In this document: one piece after another, positions 22,771 to 36,363 of the stretch
Position numbering within the stretch: the first letter of the stretch is position 1
Layout: each line of letters starts with the position of its first letter
DNA from: Adiantum capillus-veneris
Lineage: Eukaryota > Streptophyta > Polypodiopsida > Polypodiales > Pteridaceae
Direction: 5' to 3'
Length of the DNA: 64,000 bases
Assembly: GCA_014529385.2 (NCBI GenBank)
Contig: CM043949.1
Location: 108,125,977 to 108,189,976, forward strand
Position numbers and translations under genes: made by a program
The notes under the pieces: model-generated
What the model was told of the DNA's origin: nothing
What the model saw: the letters and a program-made list of their open reading frames with translations, nothing else
Database searches by the model: none

Positions 22771-23040
22771 ATCATGTTTTCACAAGAAGGCACATCAATT
22801 CTTTTGCTCAATTCTGATGTCAGTAGCATGCAAATTAGCTTTAAGATGAAAAACAAAGCCTTATTGGATCCATAATGGGATATGGGATATCACTTCTTTG
22901 CTTTGGAAACAGATGGTGCATGTCTTTCAAAGGATGCTAATGGGTATCAACTTCGGCCATACTACAACAACATGATATAGTTGGCCCCTATTGATGATGT
23001 ACTGATCAAATTTTTGATGCCAATTATTATTTTTTAATTG
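22771..23040. other. No gene seen between two LINE fragments
   Basis: AT-rich junction sequence. Minus-strand frame 22632-22856 is a shadow at the edge of the LINE and shows no domain. Confidence 0.4.
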
Positions 23041-25014
23041 ATGTTGATTGTCATACGATATTCCAAACAACCAAAGTATCTAGTGCTTTGAGCACAATAT
23101 CCCTTGACATGCACACTTCCAGTTGATCAATGCATAGACCAAAGAGAGCTGGTGACAATGGACATCCTTGTTTAACACCAATAATGCTTGCAATTTTTTT
23201 TGGAATTCCTTTTTCCATGTGCGATTGAAACATCACCTTCTCATAGATTCAAGAAACGGCAAGCATAAACTCTCTTGGAAATGGAGTTCTTCCGTCCTTC
23301 TTCACAAATCGACACATCAAATTCTCATAGATTTGAGAAACCGCAAGCATAAACTCACTTGGCACTTGTTCTTCATCCTTTAAAAATCGTTACATGGAAT
23401 CATATCAAAGGCTTTCTTAAAGTCCACAAAGCAATAATACAATCGCTTGCCTTTCAACCAATTTTCCTCCATGAGACCACAATTAACAACACGTTGATCA
23501 ATGGTGCTACGGTGTCGATAAAAACTTGCTTGTCCTTTTGCACACTTTCCATTCTCTTCAACCCAATCACTCAATTTTATCTCTATTAGGCAACCAAATT
23601 TTTTTGTCATAAGAGAGCCAATCATTATAGTTCCGTAGTTATTTAGATTCTTTATATCCCCTCCTTTATGCAAAGGCTTGACCCTCCAATCACAAGGAAT
23701 ATCATGTTGAAGTGCAAGGTTGAACATATCACACATCCACTGATGTGTGAAATCTTCCATCCATTTAAGCAATTCCAAATTGGTACCTTAAATATCTCTC
23801 TCTTTTAAGCAATTCCAAATTGGTTCCTTTGCGAGTGGCCAACTTTTTGAGCCCGTCGCACACGTTCTCAATAGTGAAAAAAAGAAGGCATACATGGGAT
23901 GAACCATAAAATGACATCTTTTAAATATTTGGTTGCTCATATAGTTGTCTAAAATGTTTGTACATATCCACAAGGCTCAAGTTACAAAAACTCTCAACCC
24001 GCTTGCTCCTCAAGTTTCTCCCAAGTCTTCCACATGCACGTGCCTTTCGTTGGATTTGAAAAACTTGATTCTTGACTTCCCATTGTCTTCTCTTTTTTTG
24101 AATCACTTCCTTGCATGTATGAAAATGGATTTGATAATTGCCTTTGTCCATGGTTTCATCAATCTTTATCAAGGACTTTTGAGCATCTTGACATTCTTTA
24201 TCAAACCACCTTTTGTTTAAACTATCTTTGTTGATACCATGGGCATGCTTTATGGAAAAACATTCTTCAGCACAAGAACAAACACCTTTCTTGAAAACTT
24301 TCCATTTAGTTTCCTATGGTGAGTCAAATTGAAGCTTTGTCATTCATAACTTTTTCTCAACCATTTCAATATACATTGATGCCTGTTTGAAATCCAAGTG
24401 ATAACTTCTCTTTCCATTAGTTGAGATTATCATGCTTAGTTGTTCCTCCACATGCAAGATCAATACATAAGGTGTGGTGGTTTGATTTTGGGGTCCATTG
24501 GCCAAGCGTAAAACTCTTTATGAGATACATGATGGCTTTTGATAGTAGCATATAGCCAATCACACTATCCCCATTGTGTTTTCTCTATGTAAATCTATCG
24601 GTTCTACTCCAGGAAGAAAACCATTGGCAATGAGCATACATGTGCTATTGAACATGTGTAAAAGTAACTTTCCATAGTGATCTAGATCTTTCTCATACAT
24701 TGAAGGACAATCATACAAGTGAACTTTCTCCATCTTCATTGAAATGTATGGCATATCAAACAAGAAGTACAACATCGGCTTTGCTTGTTAGTTCATCTAT
24801 TCCACCCATGCATTCCATGGGTATCCATTGCAATTCCAAAAGCATACTTTCAATTGTAACTTGGTCTCATTGGTCACATATGAGAGACTTGCCACCTCCT
24901 TGGGCACATTTTCTTCTTGAGAGATCTCCTTGTTTTTCTTATTTCTCTCCTCATGTTCCTTGCAAAGCATATTTTGTTTCTTAAATGTGTGATCTTCACA
25001 TACATTTTTTTTTT
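23041..25014 (-). mobile_element. LINE 5' half: endonuclease remnant and first half of reverse transcriptase
   Basis: On the minus strand from about 25100 downwards are a decayed endonuclease-like region (YEKDLDHYGKLLLHMFNSTCMLIANG at 24700-24620 region, a pattern typical of the EN domain of plant LINEs), a connector (24172-23921), then reverse transcriptase: DWRVKPLHKGGDIKNLNNY, a fingers block, LYYCFVDFKKAFDMI (first catalytic Asp) at 23430-23390, and GVKQGCPLSPALFGLCID at 23180-23130. It stops before the YADD box. Several frameshifts and stops break it. The copy ends where the related copy at 25130-27345 would continue, so the two are different truncated copies in the same orientation, not one element. 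Confidence 0.75.

Positions 25015-25083
<69 letters not shown>
25015..25083. repeat. (GA)n microsatellite
   Basis: About 68 bp of pure GA. It lies between the 3' end of one minus-strand LINE copy and the 5' part of the next. Confidence 0.95.
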
Positions 25084-25086
<3 letters not shown>

Positions 25087-25129
25087 TCCTCCCAAGGTGT
25101 AATACATTAGAATTATAGAGAAGCTTCAT

Positions 25130-27345
25130 TCACTTGGGAGTCTATTGAGGCATCATGTAGCAAGTGTCATGATCCCATCTTCTAGACCACTTCTTTATGT
25201 CTTGCATCCATCCCGTGCTCAAGATCTTGCTTTTATGCGTCTTTTAAACTTTTTTACTTGCTTCCCATGTAATTGTAGGAAGCTGATGTGAGGGGTTTTT
25301 ACACATCTTTGTCATGTACTCCACAACCCTTTCCATGTCCATAACCTCAATTGGAAGAGATCCCAACTCAAGAAGTAGGAGCATATATGAAGTTGCGTCT
25401 TAACTTGGAGAAAGTTTGTAAGAAAATGCTTTTGGACATTCTTAAACTCTTTCCAAGTAGACGATGAGATGCTCCTAGCCCAGACTTCAACTCCATAAAC
25501 AAGAACCAATGTTGCCAATGTGTCAAAAATGTACTTCTTGAGAACCCAACACTTGATGTTTTTCGCAGTACACATGTTCTCAAATGCATAGTATTCTGTC
25601 TTTTCAGCTTCCAAATATTGCATAGCACATTCATGCCACTTGTGATTGGATGGAACCTCAAGTCCAAAGTACTTAGCACTAGTTTGGTACCAAAAAGGAC
25701 ACTTTAGCGTCCTTTTTTCTTAATTTTCAAAAAATCCCATGTGCTTAAAAGAAAGAATTCATACAATTCCCTTTAAAAAGCATTTCTACATTAGTAATAG
25801 AGTTCTTAAAAATTATCTCCTTACATATTTGAGCTTACAAGGATAACCAAATTGACCCATAATTATAGTTGCACAAATCTCCATTCAAATTTTGCGAAGA
25901 ATAGGCACCATACGCGTTTAAAAAATCCAAAAGCCTAGGAGAATATTTCAGATTGCTCCTTTATACCAATTCTATGTAATTATGTAGCCTTTTACTCAAA
26001 AAAAAGTTAACATTAGTATTGAATTATGCCTAGCTATGTGGGTCAAACAGGCATGTTTTATAAATTGGATCATATACAAAGTAAAATACATTATATCCGT
26101 GCATTAAAGTCTTGACTATGTTATATATACATGTATGATTCTAATTCCCAGGGAGATTATAATTGAAGAGCGTTGAAGAAACTAAATGAGTTACTTTTTC
26201 CTTTGTTGTAACACTGCGCACGTTAAAAATTCTTGATATTTTATGTGGAAGATAGTAGCAAGAAAACTCCATGTAATACTTGAAATTTTTGTGACAAAAC
26301 TAGTAAAGTCTAGCTAATTCCTTGATAATAAGGCATTGGGGCATTTGAATACACATTTAATTGGTTTTCTAAATGAAAAGAATAAATAAACTATAAAGCG
26401 TATCTCATAAAATTTCAAAATATAAGTTTATTTAGAGGATTTATGTTTTCTAAAGTTTCCAAAAAATATGTAGTATCTTGGTTTTAACCCCTAGATTTAG
26501 CTTAAAACATGAATTTGCAAAAAGATAGCATGAATTGTTTGAAGAGAGATTTGAAAGGCTGAAAATTACCTTGTAAACAACATTTTGCAAAAATCAAATT
26601 CTCATTTACTACTTATAGTGATTGATAAATATAGGCCTTCAAATATGATATTTTGCAATCAAGATAGCATTTTCTTTCAATATGGGTTTATAAGTTTGAA
26701 AACTATGGATTTCTTTAGGAAGTTATAGAGTTTTTATGTTTTTTAAACCAAAAACAGCTCAAAATTTCCGTGAATTTTCATTCTAAAACTTATCATATAT
26801 CTTTTACTATAGTACATATTGTGACGTGGAAAAAAATGGTGTACTTTTTCCACCTCATAACCTATGCACACAATGGGAAAGAGCTAAAAACTCAATTGTT
26901 AGCTTATGGAAATAAATGTCAAAAGTTGATGAAAAAGCAGGATACTTTACTGTCCTAGGACATTTGAGTGTCCAATTACAGAACTAGCGTTAAAGCTCTC
27001 AACAACTTCAAGTGTCTCATTGTTGTGCACGATGCATGGCTTCTCCTTGTGGTTGGTTTTCACAAGCATCACCTTTCTTTTGGATTCATTCACAATCAGC
27101 ACACTATATAAGAAAAAGTTCTCAAAGACAACCATAAGATTTTTTGCATCCTCTAAAGTGTGTGCTAGAAGCACTACATCATCCGCATACAACAAAAGCA
27201 TGATTATGCCATCACAAATAGTGACCTCTTCACTTCCTTCTTCTTGCATAAATTCAAGTACCTTTGTTCCAATTGATCGATGCATACACCAAAGAGAGTT
27301 AGTGACAATGGACATCCTTGTTTAACCCCAATAGTTCTTGAACTT
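25130..27345 (-). mobile_element. LINE 3' half, interrupted by a 1.3 kb TIR element
   Basis: The minus-strand frame 27315-26990 holds LLLYADDVVLLAHT, the intact catalytic YADD box, and VIVNESKRKVM-type thumb residues, followed by KVVESF. After the inserted element (25677-26989) the coding pattern resumes at 25676 with a G-L-E-V-P-S-N block and continues to LVLVYGVEVWARSIS and KTQLHICSYF, the post-polymerase region of plant LINEs. Taking out the insertion and one TTAA joins both sides in a single frame across the site. The 3' end lies near 25140. The 5' half is missing beyond about 27345, where a microsatellite begins. Confidence 0.75.
25677..26989. mobile_element. TTAA-flanked non-autonomous TIR element, copy 1 (1,313 bp)
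   Basis: Ends CACTAGTTTGGTACC and, inverted, CGCTAGTTCTGTAATT, each followed a few bases later by GGACAC...GTCC. Flanks are TTAG (25673-25676) and TTAA (26990-26993). It interrupts a LINE frame that becomes continuous when the element plus one TTAA is removed, which fixes the ends. The interior is AT-rich with no transposase, so it must have moved using a partner in trans. A similar element is at 29890-31210. TTAA duplications are used by piggyBac, Kolobok and Sola3 elements; assignment is open. Confidence 0.7.
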
Positions 27346-27365
27346 TTTTAAATTCCTCATACTAT

Positions 27366-27623
<258 letters not shown>

Positions 27624-27627
<4 letters not shown>

Positions 27628-28588
27628 CTGCTCAGCTAACAAGAGCAAAAGAAAGAGCATCCAAAAGGGATGCCACCCATTTTTTAAAGCCAATTGGTTG
27701 TATTAAACCCCTTTGTATTACTAAGAAATCTCGCAAAGTCTAAAGCCATTGTAACATTATTGATTACCAACAAGTCTAGAAGGGTTGAGAGCCTCCAAGT
27801 TTGTAATCATATGCAATTTTTAAGCTTTGCATTGAGCCCAAATAGCTACGATTCCATTTTGTGAACCTCGGCTAAGGTATAAAAGCCAACTTTTGTAGTT
27901 AAAAACCTAAGTTTGGGATAATGAATGTAAGCATTTGCTGCAAAAGCTCAACATGAGTCTACTATTTCTTTGATTCCTTGTGACTCTCTTGTACGGTGTT
28001 GCATTGCTATTTGGAGAATACCAACGCCTTCGCAGGTGAAAGAGTTTTCATTTAACGTAAGTTTCTTGCGATGAAAGTGTATTTTTAGCCATATTGTCTA
28101 CAAGTTGATTTTGCTCCCTATGCTCAAAACATGCACCAAAATTGGTTTTTGACCAAGTTAGGAATAGGTAGAGAACGTCTAGAGGAAACTGTAGAGTTCT
28201 TTGGACACCAAAACAGATTGACCTAAAATAGACTGTTTATCTTAGGCACAATTATGTTCGAGTGCCAAAAATGACATTTGAGTACACAAGAGCGTTAAGA
28301 TTACCTTGCTCATACTAGGCATAAAGCTTTGTTGCATTCGGAGACTCATAGCTATGCCAAATGACCAGATCAAGCTTGCGGTAAGGAAAGTAGTTTTTGA
28401 TGTCTGACACACATTTGAGACTGAGATAGGTAGGGGTGGTTTAGACCCGGGTTTTTTGAGAGATTAGCTATCTCTTGTAGCCTTTGTGCACTATTTAGGT
28501 CAGCTACGTCCCACAGATTGACAATTTTTATGTCTGTGGTTCTCACTTTGCTAGCATCAATATGGTGAGGCTTGGCAGCCGGCTGACA
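27624..28588 (+). repeat. 5' LTR (about 965 bp) of the giant element
   Basis: Matches 55405-56369 from AGCTGCTMAGCTAACAAGAGC to GCTTGGCAGCCG...GACA. Its 5' terminal TGTT is missing and the CA microsatellite is joined to it. TATAAAA in GGTATAAAAGCCAAC at about 27876 is a likely promoter box. Confidence 0.85.
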
Positions 28589-28591
28589 TTT

Positions 28592-28610
28592 TGGCGCCGT
28601 TGCCAGGGAC
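28592..28610 (+). other. Primer-binding site of the giant element
   Basis: TGGCGCCGTTGCCAGGGAC begins 3 bp after the LTR. This is the well-known plant Ty3/gypsy primer site class starting TGGCGCCGTTGCC. Confidence 0.9.
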
Positions 28611-31343
28611 GAGGCAACCTAGACTAGAGAAAGACCCAAAGTATTTACTTGAATATCTATTTATTCCTCTAGTTTTGGCTAGAGCAACACATTTTTTGAC
28701 TTTATCATGGGTGAGAGGTGTTGAGAGTAGAGATACTCGGTAAGGACGTTGGGATCTTTAGTTTAGTAGGATTGATTAGGTAGAGAGTCCTTGTGAAGAT
28801 CTAGTGGTCGGTAAGGGCATCACCTGAGTAGAGAGCAGGGATTTGAGATTAATGGTACACTTTTTTTATGTTCATTAGGAGTAGGGTAAGTAGAAAATTA
28901 TTAGGATTGCATCTAATCTAAGGTGCGTTCATTATTTTTTATGTTCTTTAGGAGTAGGGTAAGTAGAAAATTATTAGGATTGCATCTAATCTAAGGTGCG
29001 TTGAAGAAAACCAAAAAAATATCATATCTATTTTCGGTGCATCTAAGATAGATAGAGGGTTTTCGGGATTGACATGGTAAAATTGAACTTGCAAGGTGGT
29101 AGAAGAACTTGATTAGACAATTCCCTTGGATTTTGGAAACATTTGGATCACTTAAACACTTGGTCAAGCCCAAAATTGAAAAAAAATGCAGACTTAAAAA
29201 AAAATCCCCATAGAAAACTCAAATCATGCTAAAACTTGAAACCTGGGTGTGGATAAATCCTAAAACTTGTGGGAAAAAAAATATGTGACGAAAAAATTGA
29301 AAAGTTTCAAAATTTGGTAGTCTTATCTTAGGCGCGTCGAAGATAGAAAACTCTTCAAAGGGGGTATTTTAACAAAATTTCAACTCATAGAGTCTATTTA
29401 GACCATAAGACAACTCCTGAGCAAGTTTCATCAGATTTGGAACTATGTAAGGATACAAACACCAAGAAAACTGGAAAACCATGCTACGATATCAAAAAGT
29501 GATAAAACATTGGTGAATTGTCCAAACCTTGTGAAACTCATTGTACAAGCTTGAAATCACATGTAGAATCCACCCCAAGTCACATTAGCCAAAAATATGT
29601 TGAAATAGAGAAGATTTATCTTAGGCACACCAAAGATAAATCTCCCACCAAAAAAGCAGTTTTGTCATTTTGACACCAGGATAGATTTTGGCAAGCTGTG
29701 GAGATCCCAATTGTGTGATAAAATTTGAGGTAGACCCCACATATAGGTGTAGCCATTCTAGGCGTGCCTAGAGAAACAAAGCAAAATTTCACATTTTTTG
29801 CCCATAGGGTCTATCGAGCATTGGGAAAAGGATTTTTGTATAATGTGTGACTCAAGATTGACAAATTGTGGAATCACATACACCTTTAACACTAGAATGG
29901 TAACATGACACTTTTATGTCCTATTAAGTGACCATTTTGCTTGAATTATTTGAAGAGTATGAAAATGAATTTCTAGGTGCTATATATCCACAAACTTGCC
30001 TTATGAGCTGAAAAAAACTTGACATTTTTTTTTGGAATATCGATCTCACCATTAACCTTACTCTTGCACCACATTTTTGAGCCTAAACTGTGTGAATAAG
30101 CGGGTCTTGTTTTTGGATTTTTTTTCAAAATTTTGAAACTATACCACTCTAAACTTCATGTTTGTGAGGTTTAGATTGCTAGAGGATAATCCTACATAGT
30201 TCTCAGCATGTTTTGATGCTTTTAGGGAGAACTAAGTGTTAAAATTGAAAGTTATGACCAACTTACAAGAATTGCATAATCCTATTTTTTGGAAAAAATT
30301 AGCACTTTTATTATTTTTTGGTGGCTTTATTGATACCCAAACTCAATTTTGATTGTGTAAGTGCAATGAATAACATAAAGCTAATCTTCCTTGAGTTTTA
30401 GGGGACCTAATACGCTATGTAGCATAGTATATGATGATGGTTGAGTTTTTTGATTGCTGAAGAATACAACACATTTTAGAGTAGCAAGTATACCTTTCTA
30501 AATATTGCTAGTTTCTTAGGCCAATTGTGTGTATTTTGTAGGTAGTAACCATATCTACTCATAAACTACAAACTTATCTAGATATTGAGTAGTTTCTATG
30601 AGTTTCTAGAGGTCATAATGCTAAACCCAATTTTTTCATGTTTGTTGTATTTACACTTTATCATTGCCCCCAAGGTTCCACTTAAAAAGAGATCCATTAT
30701 CCTTTTGACATGATCCATGGATCCTTTTGAATCCAAAGGCCCAAAGGAAACTAAGAAAACATATATATAGTATCTGTATTGAGCGTGACTATAGAAACTT
30801 TGATGATAGGTCCGCAGAATGGCAACAATGCAGCTTTTTAATACCTATATTTTTTGCCCCAAAAAAAATAGTGAGGTAAAAGCAACCATATTTTCTGATC
30901 ACCAACCCGTTGAAGTTTACGGGGCATTTTATCTCATGTCCTATAAAAATCCCCACTCTTATTTATATGCAATCAACCGTAAGAAATTGCTCTTTTGGGC
31001 AAAATGCACTCATCCATCAACTTTGAAGGCTTGTAGTAACCAAGAGATGATAAATCTTACAAGTTTCTCAAATTTTCCATATGTTGTAGTCCTTGAAATA
31101 TAAGCTCATGAAAGGAATTTTCAAAATGAGTGGATCTACTATGGTTTTGGAAATTTTTTCCAAAACCCTGAAAGGATGCTTTTATGTCCTATTAGGTTAC
31201 CAAACTAGTGTTAACTGTTGTCCTGCATGGAATTGAAACTTTGTGAAGGGCAGAAGAGCAAACATCAAAAGTGTTGCGTTTGAAATCAAAGACAACCTTC
31301 CAGGTTTGAACTATCAGTTCTATTAAGTTGTGTAAATCCATAT
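28611..31343 (+). other. Long leader with palindromic 22-mers and a 73-bp duplication
   Basis: No gene is visible between the primer site and gag. A segment containing GGAGTAGGGTAAGTAG is duplicated with a 73-bp period at about 28860-29003. Palindromic 22-bp units of the form TATCTTAGG(N4)..AAGATA lie at 29324-29345 and 29617-29638, with looser relatives near 28236, 29033 and 29757. The TTAA-flanked element at 29890-31210 is inserted here. Confidence 0.6.
29890..31210. mobile_element. TTAA-flanked non-autonomous TIR element, copy 2 (1,321 bp)
   Basis: Left end CACTAGAATGGTAACATG and inverted right end CACTAGTTTGGTAACCTAAT, with TATGTCCTATTA near both ends. Flanked by TTAA at 29886-29889 and 31211-31214. 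Nearly the same size and termini as 25677-26989, so a shared family. It has no transposase. The 94-codon frame 30819-31103 has no recognisable domain. Confidence 0.75.
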
Positions 31344-33191
31344 ATGAATCTAAGATCTGGTAGAGTTTTAAAAAACTCGATTGACTTAGGAGAGAATAGG
31401 ATCAGAGCGTCCATAGAAGAGAGTGTAAATCAAGGGAGACCATTAGAAACTATTGCAGAAGAAGTGCTAGACACTTGCTCCGATTCAAGCTTAGATATGT
31501 ATTTTTTTTCAAGTCAATTAGGAATGGGGACCTCTCTTAAGTTCAAGCTCATCTTGACTTTCTTCAAGACCAACAAGTACAAAGCCCAAATTTATTTGGA
31601 CCCAAATGAGGAGTTTGCAGTGAGAAAACAAACCAAGTACCAGGGACACTCAATCTGTGAATTGATCATGTAAATTGTACAGGAAATCGATCAGGATGTG
31701 GATCCAAATTCTAGAACTTATGATAGCATGGCCAATCAACGAGGAAGCACAACAAGGAGTAGCCATCTCAATGATGCCAACAAGGGAGGAATGAGTGACA
31801 TGAGGACGAGAAGAGGTCCACATGAGTCACACTTACCAAACAACTGGTTTGGGGGATTAATGGGAGAAACATCGGCTAGAAGCGAGAGAGTGGATGCTGA
31901 ACACAATTGTAGAGTTAGACCAACAAATTTTCAAAAGTGGGTTAAAAAATATAGTGGAACAGGGGACCCATATGACCATTTGGCTACTTGTTCTAGAATG
32001 GGAATAAAGCATAGTATTTTGGCAGAAGTCTATAGTTTCAAACAAAAACAAGGAGAAACTGTCAAAGGTAGAGTGAGTCAAATGAGGCAGTACATTGACA
32101 GATGCCTGGAGTTGGAGATTCCAACCAAGGAAAGACTAGTCTCACTGTTTCTAGAGGGACTATTAAACAAAGATTTGCATGCTATTTTGTATAACAAAAA
32201 ACACATGACTAGGGAAGTGTGCAGTCTAGATGCGATAGACTTGAGTGATATTTTCGAGATCTTCAATGAGGAAAGCAAAGCTAAAGATATACAGAGTGAG
32301 TAAAACACATCCACTATGCCAGCACAAGTAGGATCGGTTGATGTAGCTCTTGCCAATGCAATAGAGGACGTTCTTAAATGCATGAATGATATGATGATCA
32401 ACATGCAAAGGATGTCGATGGGAGGCCCAATGCAGGGACCAAATTAGGGACAACAAAGGCAGTTAAAATGGTGCACCATTGAAAGAAAATAGACAAATCA
32501 TGAGACAAAAGAGTGCTATTACAAGCCTAAATATAATGGAACTGTCGAGTATGTGCCAATGAGGCCACATGGACAACCCATGTATAGATACCGGCCCAAT
32601 ATGGCACCCATGCAAAGATCACACATGAATGTGGAGCGACCACAACTAGTAATGCATCAACAACCACCACTTCCAAGGAATAGATCTATAACGATCAAGT
32701 ACATGGTTTTTGAGGAACAAACAGAGGAGCATGCACAAATACCCATTACTCCATATCTTGAGACTGGTTCAATAACAATGGGGATAGAAGAAGAGTGGTA
32801 TAACCAACCTAATCAGATCCCTATCAAGACAATGTGTCAAGTACCCACTGATACAACACCTATTTATTTTATTGCAAACCAGGGGATGAGATAACCTATG
32901 ATCAAGCCAATGCCCAAACCAAAAAGTGGAAATGATCATAACTCTGGAGCATATGACCATTGGAAAAATAATTGTCCTAAACCGATTAAGAATGTGAGAC
33001 CTGTAGGGGCATATTGTGGAGCGTGCGGATGAAAGGGTGGGCACTTTCCTAAGGACTTCCCTAGGAATCCAAAAAACAAAGGGAAAATTGCCTTAAACAT
33101 AGTTCAAGTGGTGCCAAGTAGTTCATCAGAAGAGGAACCGATAATTCATGCTCAAGTAATGACTAGAGCACAAACCAAGCAAAACAAATAG
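31344..33191 (+). pseudogene. gag: gag of the giant element, decayed, with zinc knuckle
   Basis: 31344-31673 begins MNLRSGRVLKNSID, a basic-acidic N-terminal stretch. 31698-32303 contains the capsid-like part: FQKWVKKYSGTGDPYDHLATC, then FKQKQGETVKGRVSQMRQYI and a L-F-L-E-G-L-L motif. A capsid centre seems deleted between 'ATCSRMG' and 'YSFKQKQG', because two blocks normally separated by about 60-80 residues in plant Gag adjoin. The zinc knuckle is near 33014-33060: CGACG, then a TGA, then KGGHFPKDF, where the last Cys has become Phe. Stops make the copy non-functional. Confidence 0.65.
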
Positions 33192-34830
33192 AAAAACTCA
33201 AGAGGATCTTATAAATCTAACAATTCCTCCAAAAACTCTAGAAAGATGTAAAAGATACGAACTTAAGAGACAAAAACAATGAAAGGAGATCAAAGAGAAG
33301 ATACGAAAGGAGACATAAGAAAAAATGCAGACTCCTTTGACAGATTCTAAGGAACCCGAACCAAAATTGGTTGGATCCGTTATGGTGGATAAAATTTATG
33401 AACCAATCAATGCAGCTTTGCAAGCTTTCCAAGCTAGGTTGAAATCTGGGCAAACATAAAAAAACCAACAAAAAACTATCCAACGCCTGAAATGGAAACA
33501 GTTAAGTTAAAAGCTTATAGAAACCTGGTGTAAATCACACAAACCCTAATGGAAAAAAAATTCTGAGTAAGGAATTTCTAGGACAACCTGCGAAAGTTGA
33601 GACCAAAACCCTAAGAGAAAAAGCTCAAGAAAAGCAAGGGTCAAAACCTGGGAAAACGATGAAATACAACCGCCTAAACTGGAAGGCTCATGATAATGAA
33701 GAAGGATGGGACGGGGTGCCAATAGTTGAGAAAAATTGACCAAATTATTTGTATATTAGAGAATGTGATAGTCACCTCCTGTGAGATTGACTACCAGCAC
33801 ACTTTCACCATTGTAGACTTTGGGAAGAAACTCAGTTATGAAATCATCTTGGGGGGATAGTTCATGAGATAAATACAATTAATCAAAGATTGGGGCAATG
33901 ATTATCTCTACCTAAAAGAAGTAGGGATAGTCACTCGAGTGAACTTGAAAGACCATTCTTACAAGGATGTTCTAAGGACACCAATACAGGAGTTGGACTC
34001 TGAAACGTGTGCAAAAACGTCAACATGGGTACATAAAAACACTCCAATTTGGATGTGTGGGGATTCTCAATCGGGTAGTTCCTTTGCATGGACTCAGATC
34101 CTGGCCACCATGGATGTATGTGTTAATGAATCTACACCTACACACTTTTGTGACAAAGAGGTCTATGATAGAGTCCCAATCCAAACGGTATCCATTGAGA
34201 TGATTGAGGAGAAACAGGTCTTCTCTGATTGCTATTATGATGCTACAGACGACTGGAAAGAAGAATCAATTACAAAAGAGGGATCATATTTTGAGAAAGA
34301 GCAGGTAAAAGCCAAGCTTTTACTCAGAGGAGGGGAAGAAAGATTTTTTGAGTTTTCAAACCAACACCACAGACGCCAACAAAGATACCGAAAAAAACAA
34401 GACCATAACTACAAAATGTCCATTGGAAACTAAAACTCAATTCTTGATGAAAGTGAACGCAACAAACTGCATAATAGGCAAGATAATTGGAAGGTATCCA
34501 AAAATAGAGCATGTAAAGATACAAAATCAAATGAAACCAAGGTCAATTAAGCCGGATAAACTCAAAATGAAAGAAACTTTGATGACAAAGACATAGCAAA
34601 AAGCAAAACACAAAGAACTAAAACAAACCTTGAAAGAAGTATGGACCACAGAAATGAAATTGGATAGTGACAAATCGAGAAAAATTAGTGTTCCAATTCA
34701 TTCTAAGAAATACACTTTACAAGATTGCAAGATCATTGTAGATCAGCAACCCTTGCAACAATCAATAGAACCGGGAAAGTCCTATGAAGGGCTGGAGAAT
34801 GCCAAACTAATTGATCTTGCAGAGCCTGGA
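33192..34830 (+). pseudogene. Protease-like and linker region of the giant element
   Basis: Around 33790-33960 the frame reads FTIVDFGKKLSYEIILGG, a Ty3-type protease end normally written I-L-G-R-P-F, followed by a stop, then KDWGNDYLYLKEVG and VNLKDHSYKDVLRTPI. 33939-34433 stays open for 164 codons and codes for an acidic, Cys-containing linker before the polymerase. 34630-34851 is a further open piece ending in EPGEEPKGC next to the RT start. No catalytic D-T/S-G could be found, and stops are common. Confidence 0.5.
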
Positions 34831-34844
34831 GAAGAGCCAAAAGG

Positions 34845-35610
34845 ATGTTAAAAGAGGAGATTCTCATAAGGGCGTTAAAAGAATACAGGGATGTTTTTGC
34901 ATGGTCTTATAAAGATCTCAAAGGGGTGGATCCTACCATATGCCAGCAAACTATCCCTATGAGAGATGATGCTAAGCCAAGTAGAGAGAGACCATACACC
35001 TATAATGAGACATTTGCCAAAAAATTCAATTAAGAGATAGAGAAACTTAAGGAGGCTAAGTTTATCTATGAAATAGAACACACTGATTGAGTATCACCAA
35101 TTGTAGCAGTGCCTAAAAAGAATGAAAAACTTAGAGTGTGTATAAATCTCAAAAAGGTGAACTCCAGCACCATACACGATAACTATCCTCTTTCCATCAT
35201 CGATCACATGCTAGAATGAGTAGCTGGCAAAAAAGCCTACAGCTTTTTGGATGGCTTCTCTGGACATAACCAATTGACTATCAATCCCAAGGACCAACAT
35301 AAAATGGCCTTTGCCACAGAGTGGAAAATTTTTGCTTATCGAGAAATGCCTTTGGATTGACCAATGCACTGGCAACATTTCAAAGGCTAATGAGCCATGC
35401 CTTTAAGAAGTATCTGTGAAATTTCTTGGAAGTATACATGGTTGATCTTTGTGTGCACTCCACAAAACAAGAAAGTCACTTTGAACATTTACGATGTGTC
35501 TTGAGAAATGTTGTCTATATAGGATTTGCTTAAATCATGAAAAATGCGTCTTTATGGTTAGACAAGGCAAAATTTTTGGACATATTGTGTCAAAAACTGG
35601 TATAGCTACA
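34845..35610 (+). pseudogene. Reverse transcriptase N-terminal part, cut by the DNA transposon
   Basis: EYRDVFAWSYKDLKGVDP is the signature start of this RT class. It continues through VAVPKKNEKLRVCINLKKVN, AYSFLDGFSGHNQ (first catalytic region) and REMPL.., then a region equal to the primer-grip, FLEVYMVDLCV (normally Y-x-D-D, here MVDL) and GKIFGHIVSKTG. Stops at about 35033, 35088 and 35218 and a frameshift near 35355 break it. The frame is interrupted at 35610 by the transposon and resumes in phase at 45592. Confidence 0.75.
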
Positions 35611-35643
35611 GGGTATAAGCATGTTAACTTGTCATGCTTTTTG
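35611..35643 (+). repeat. Left terminal inverted repeat
   Basis: Begins GGGTATAAGCATGTTAAC and continues with GTCATGCTTTTTG in its last part. The reverse complement of 45555-45587 is the same apart from position 5 (A here, G there). It contains the palindrome-like pieces AGCATG and GTTAAC. Confidence 0.95.
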
Positions 35644-35809
35644 GTGTCCCGGTGAATGCTAGTAAGAGGTGCTTGTTAGCATCTATTCAAAACCAAAGAG
35701 CAAGTGAAGTTTGAAATTTTAATAACCATAAGATATATTATTTGTTCCCTCCCATATGGGGTGTGGCCTCTGTTTTCAGTTACGACAACGACGTGGGGTG
35801 TGGCCTCTG

Positions 35810-36146
<337 letters not shown>

Positions 36147-36363
36147 TGCATTGCTTCTTGCCTTGAAGTTGAGTTGTCAAAGCTTAGCAGACTTGCAGAT
36201 ATGGAAAACCAGCAGACAACATTATTGCCACTAGAAATGGAGGCAGAAGGGAGCCATTACAGGAAATGAATCACAACTACCAGCATCCATCTCTTTCTAT
36301 TATCAGGAAACATGAGACAGAAAGAAATTGTAAACAGAGGAGCACCGACAGATGAAAACTAAA

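Noticed and set aside
30819..31103. 94-codon ORF inside the TTAA element
   Set aside because: No domain, sits in a non-autonomous element, composition typical of chance AT-rich frames.
32769..34530. Several minus-strand ORFs opposite the giant element's gag-protease region
   Set aside because: Hydrophobic shadow frames opposite Lys/Glu-rich coding sequence.
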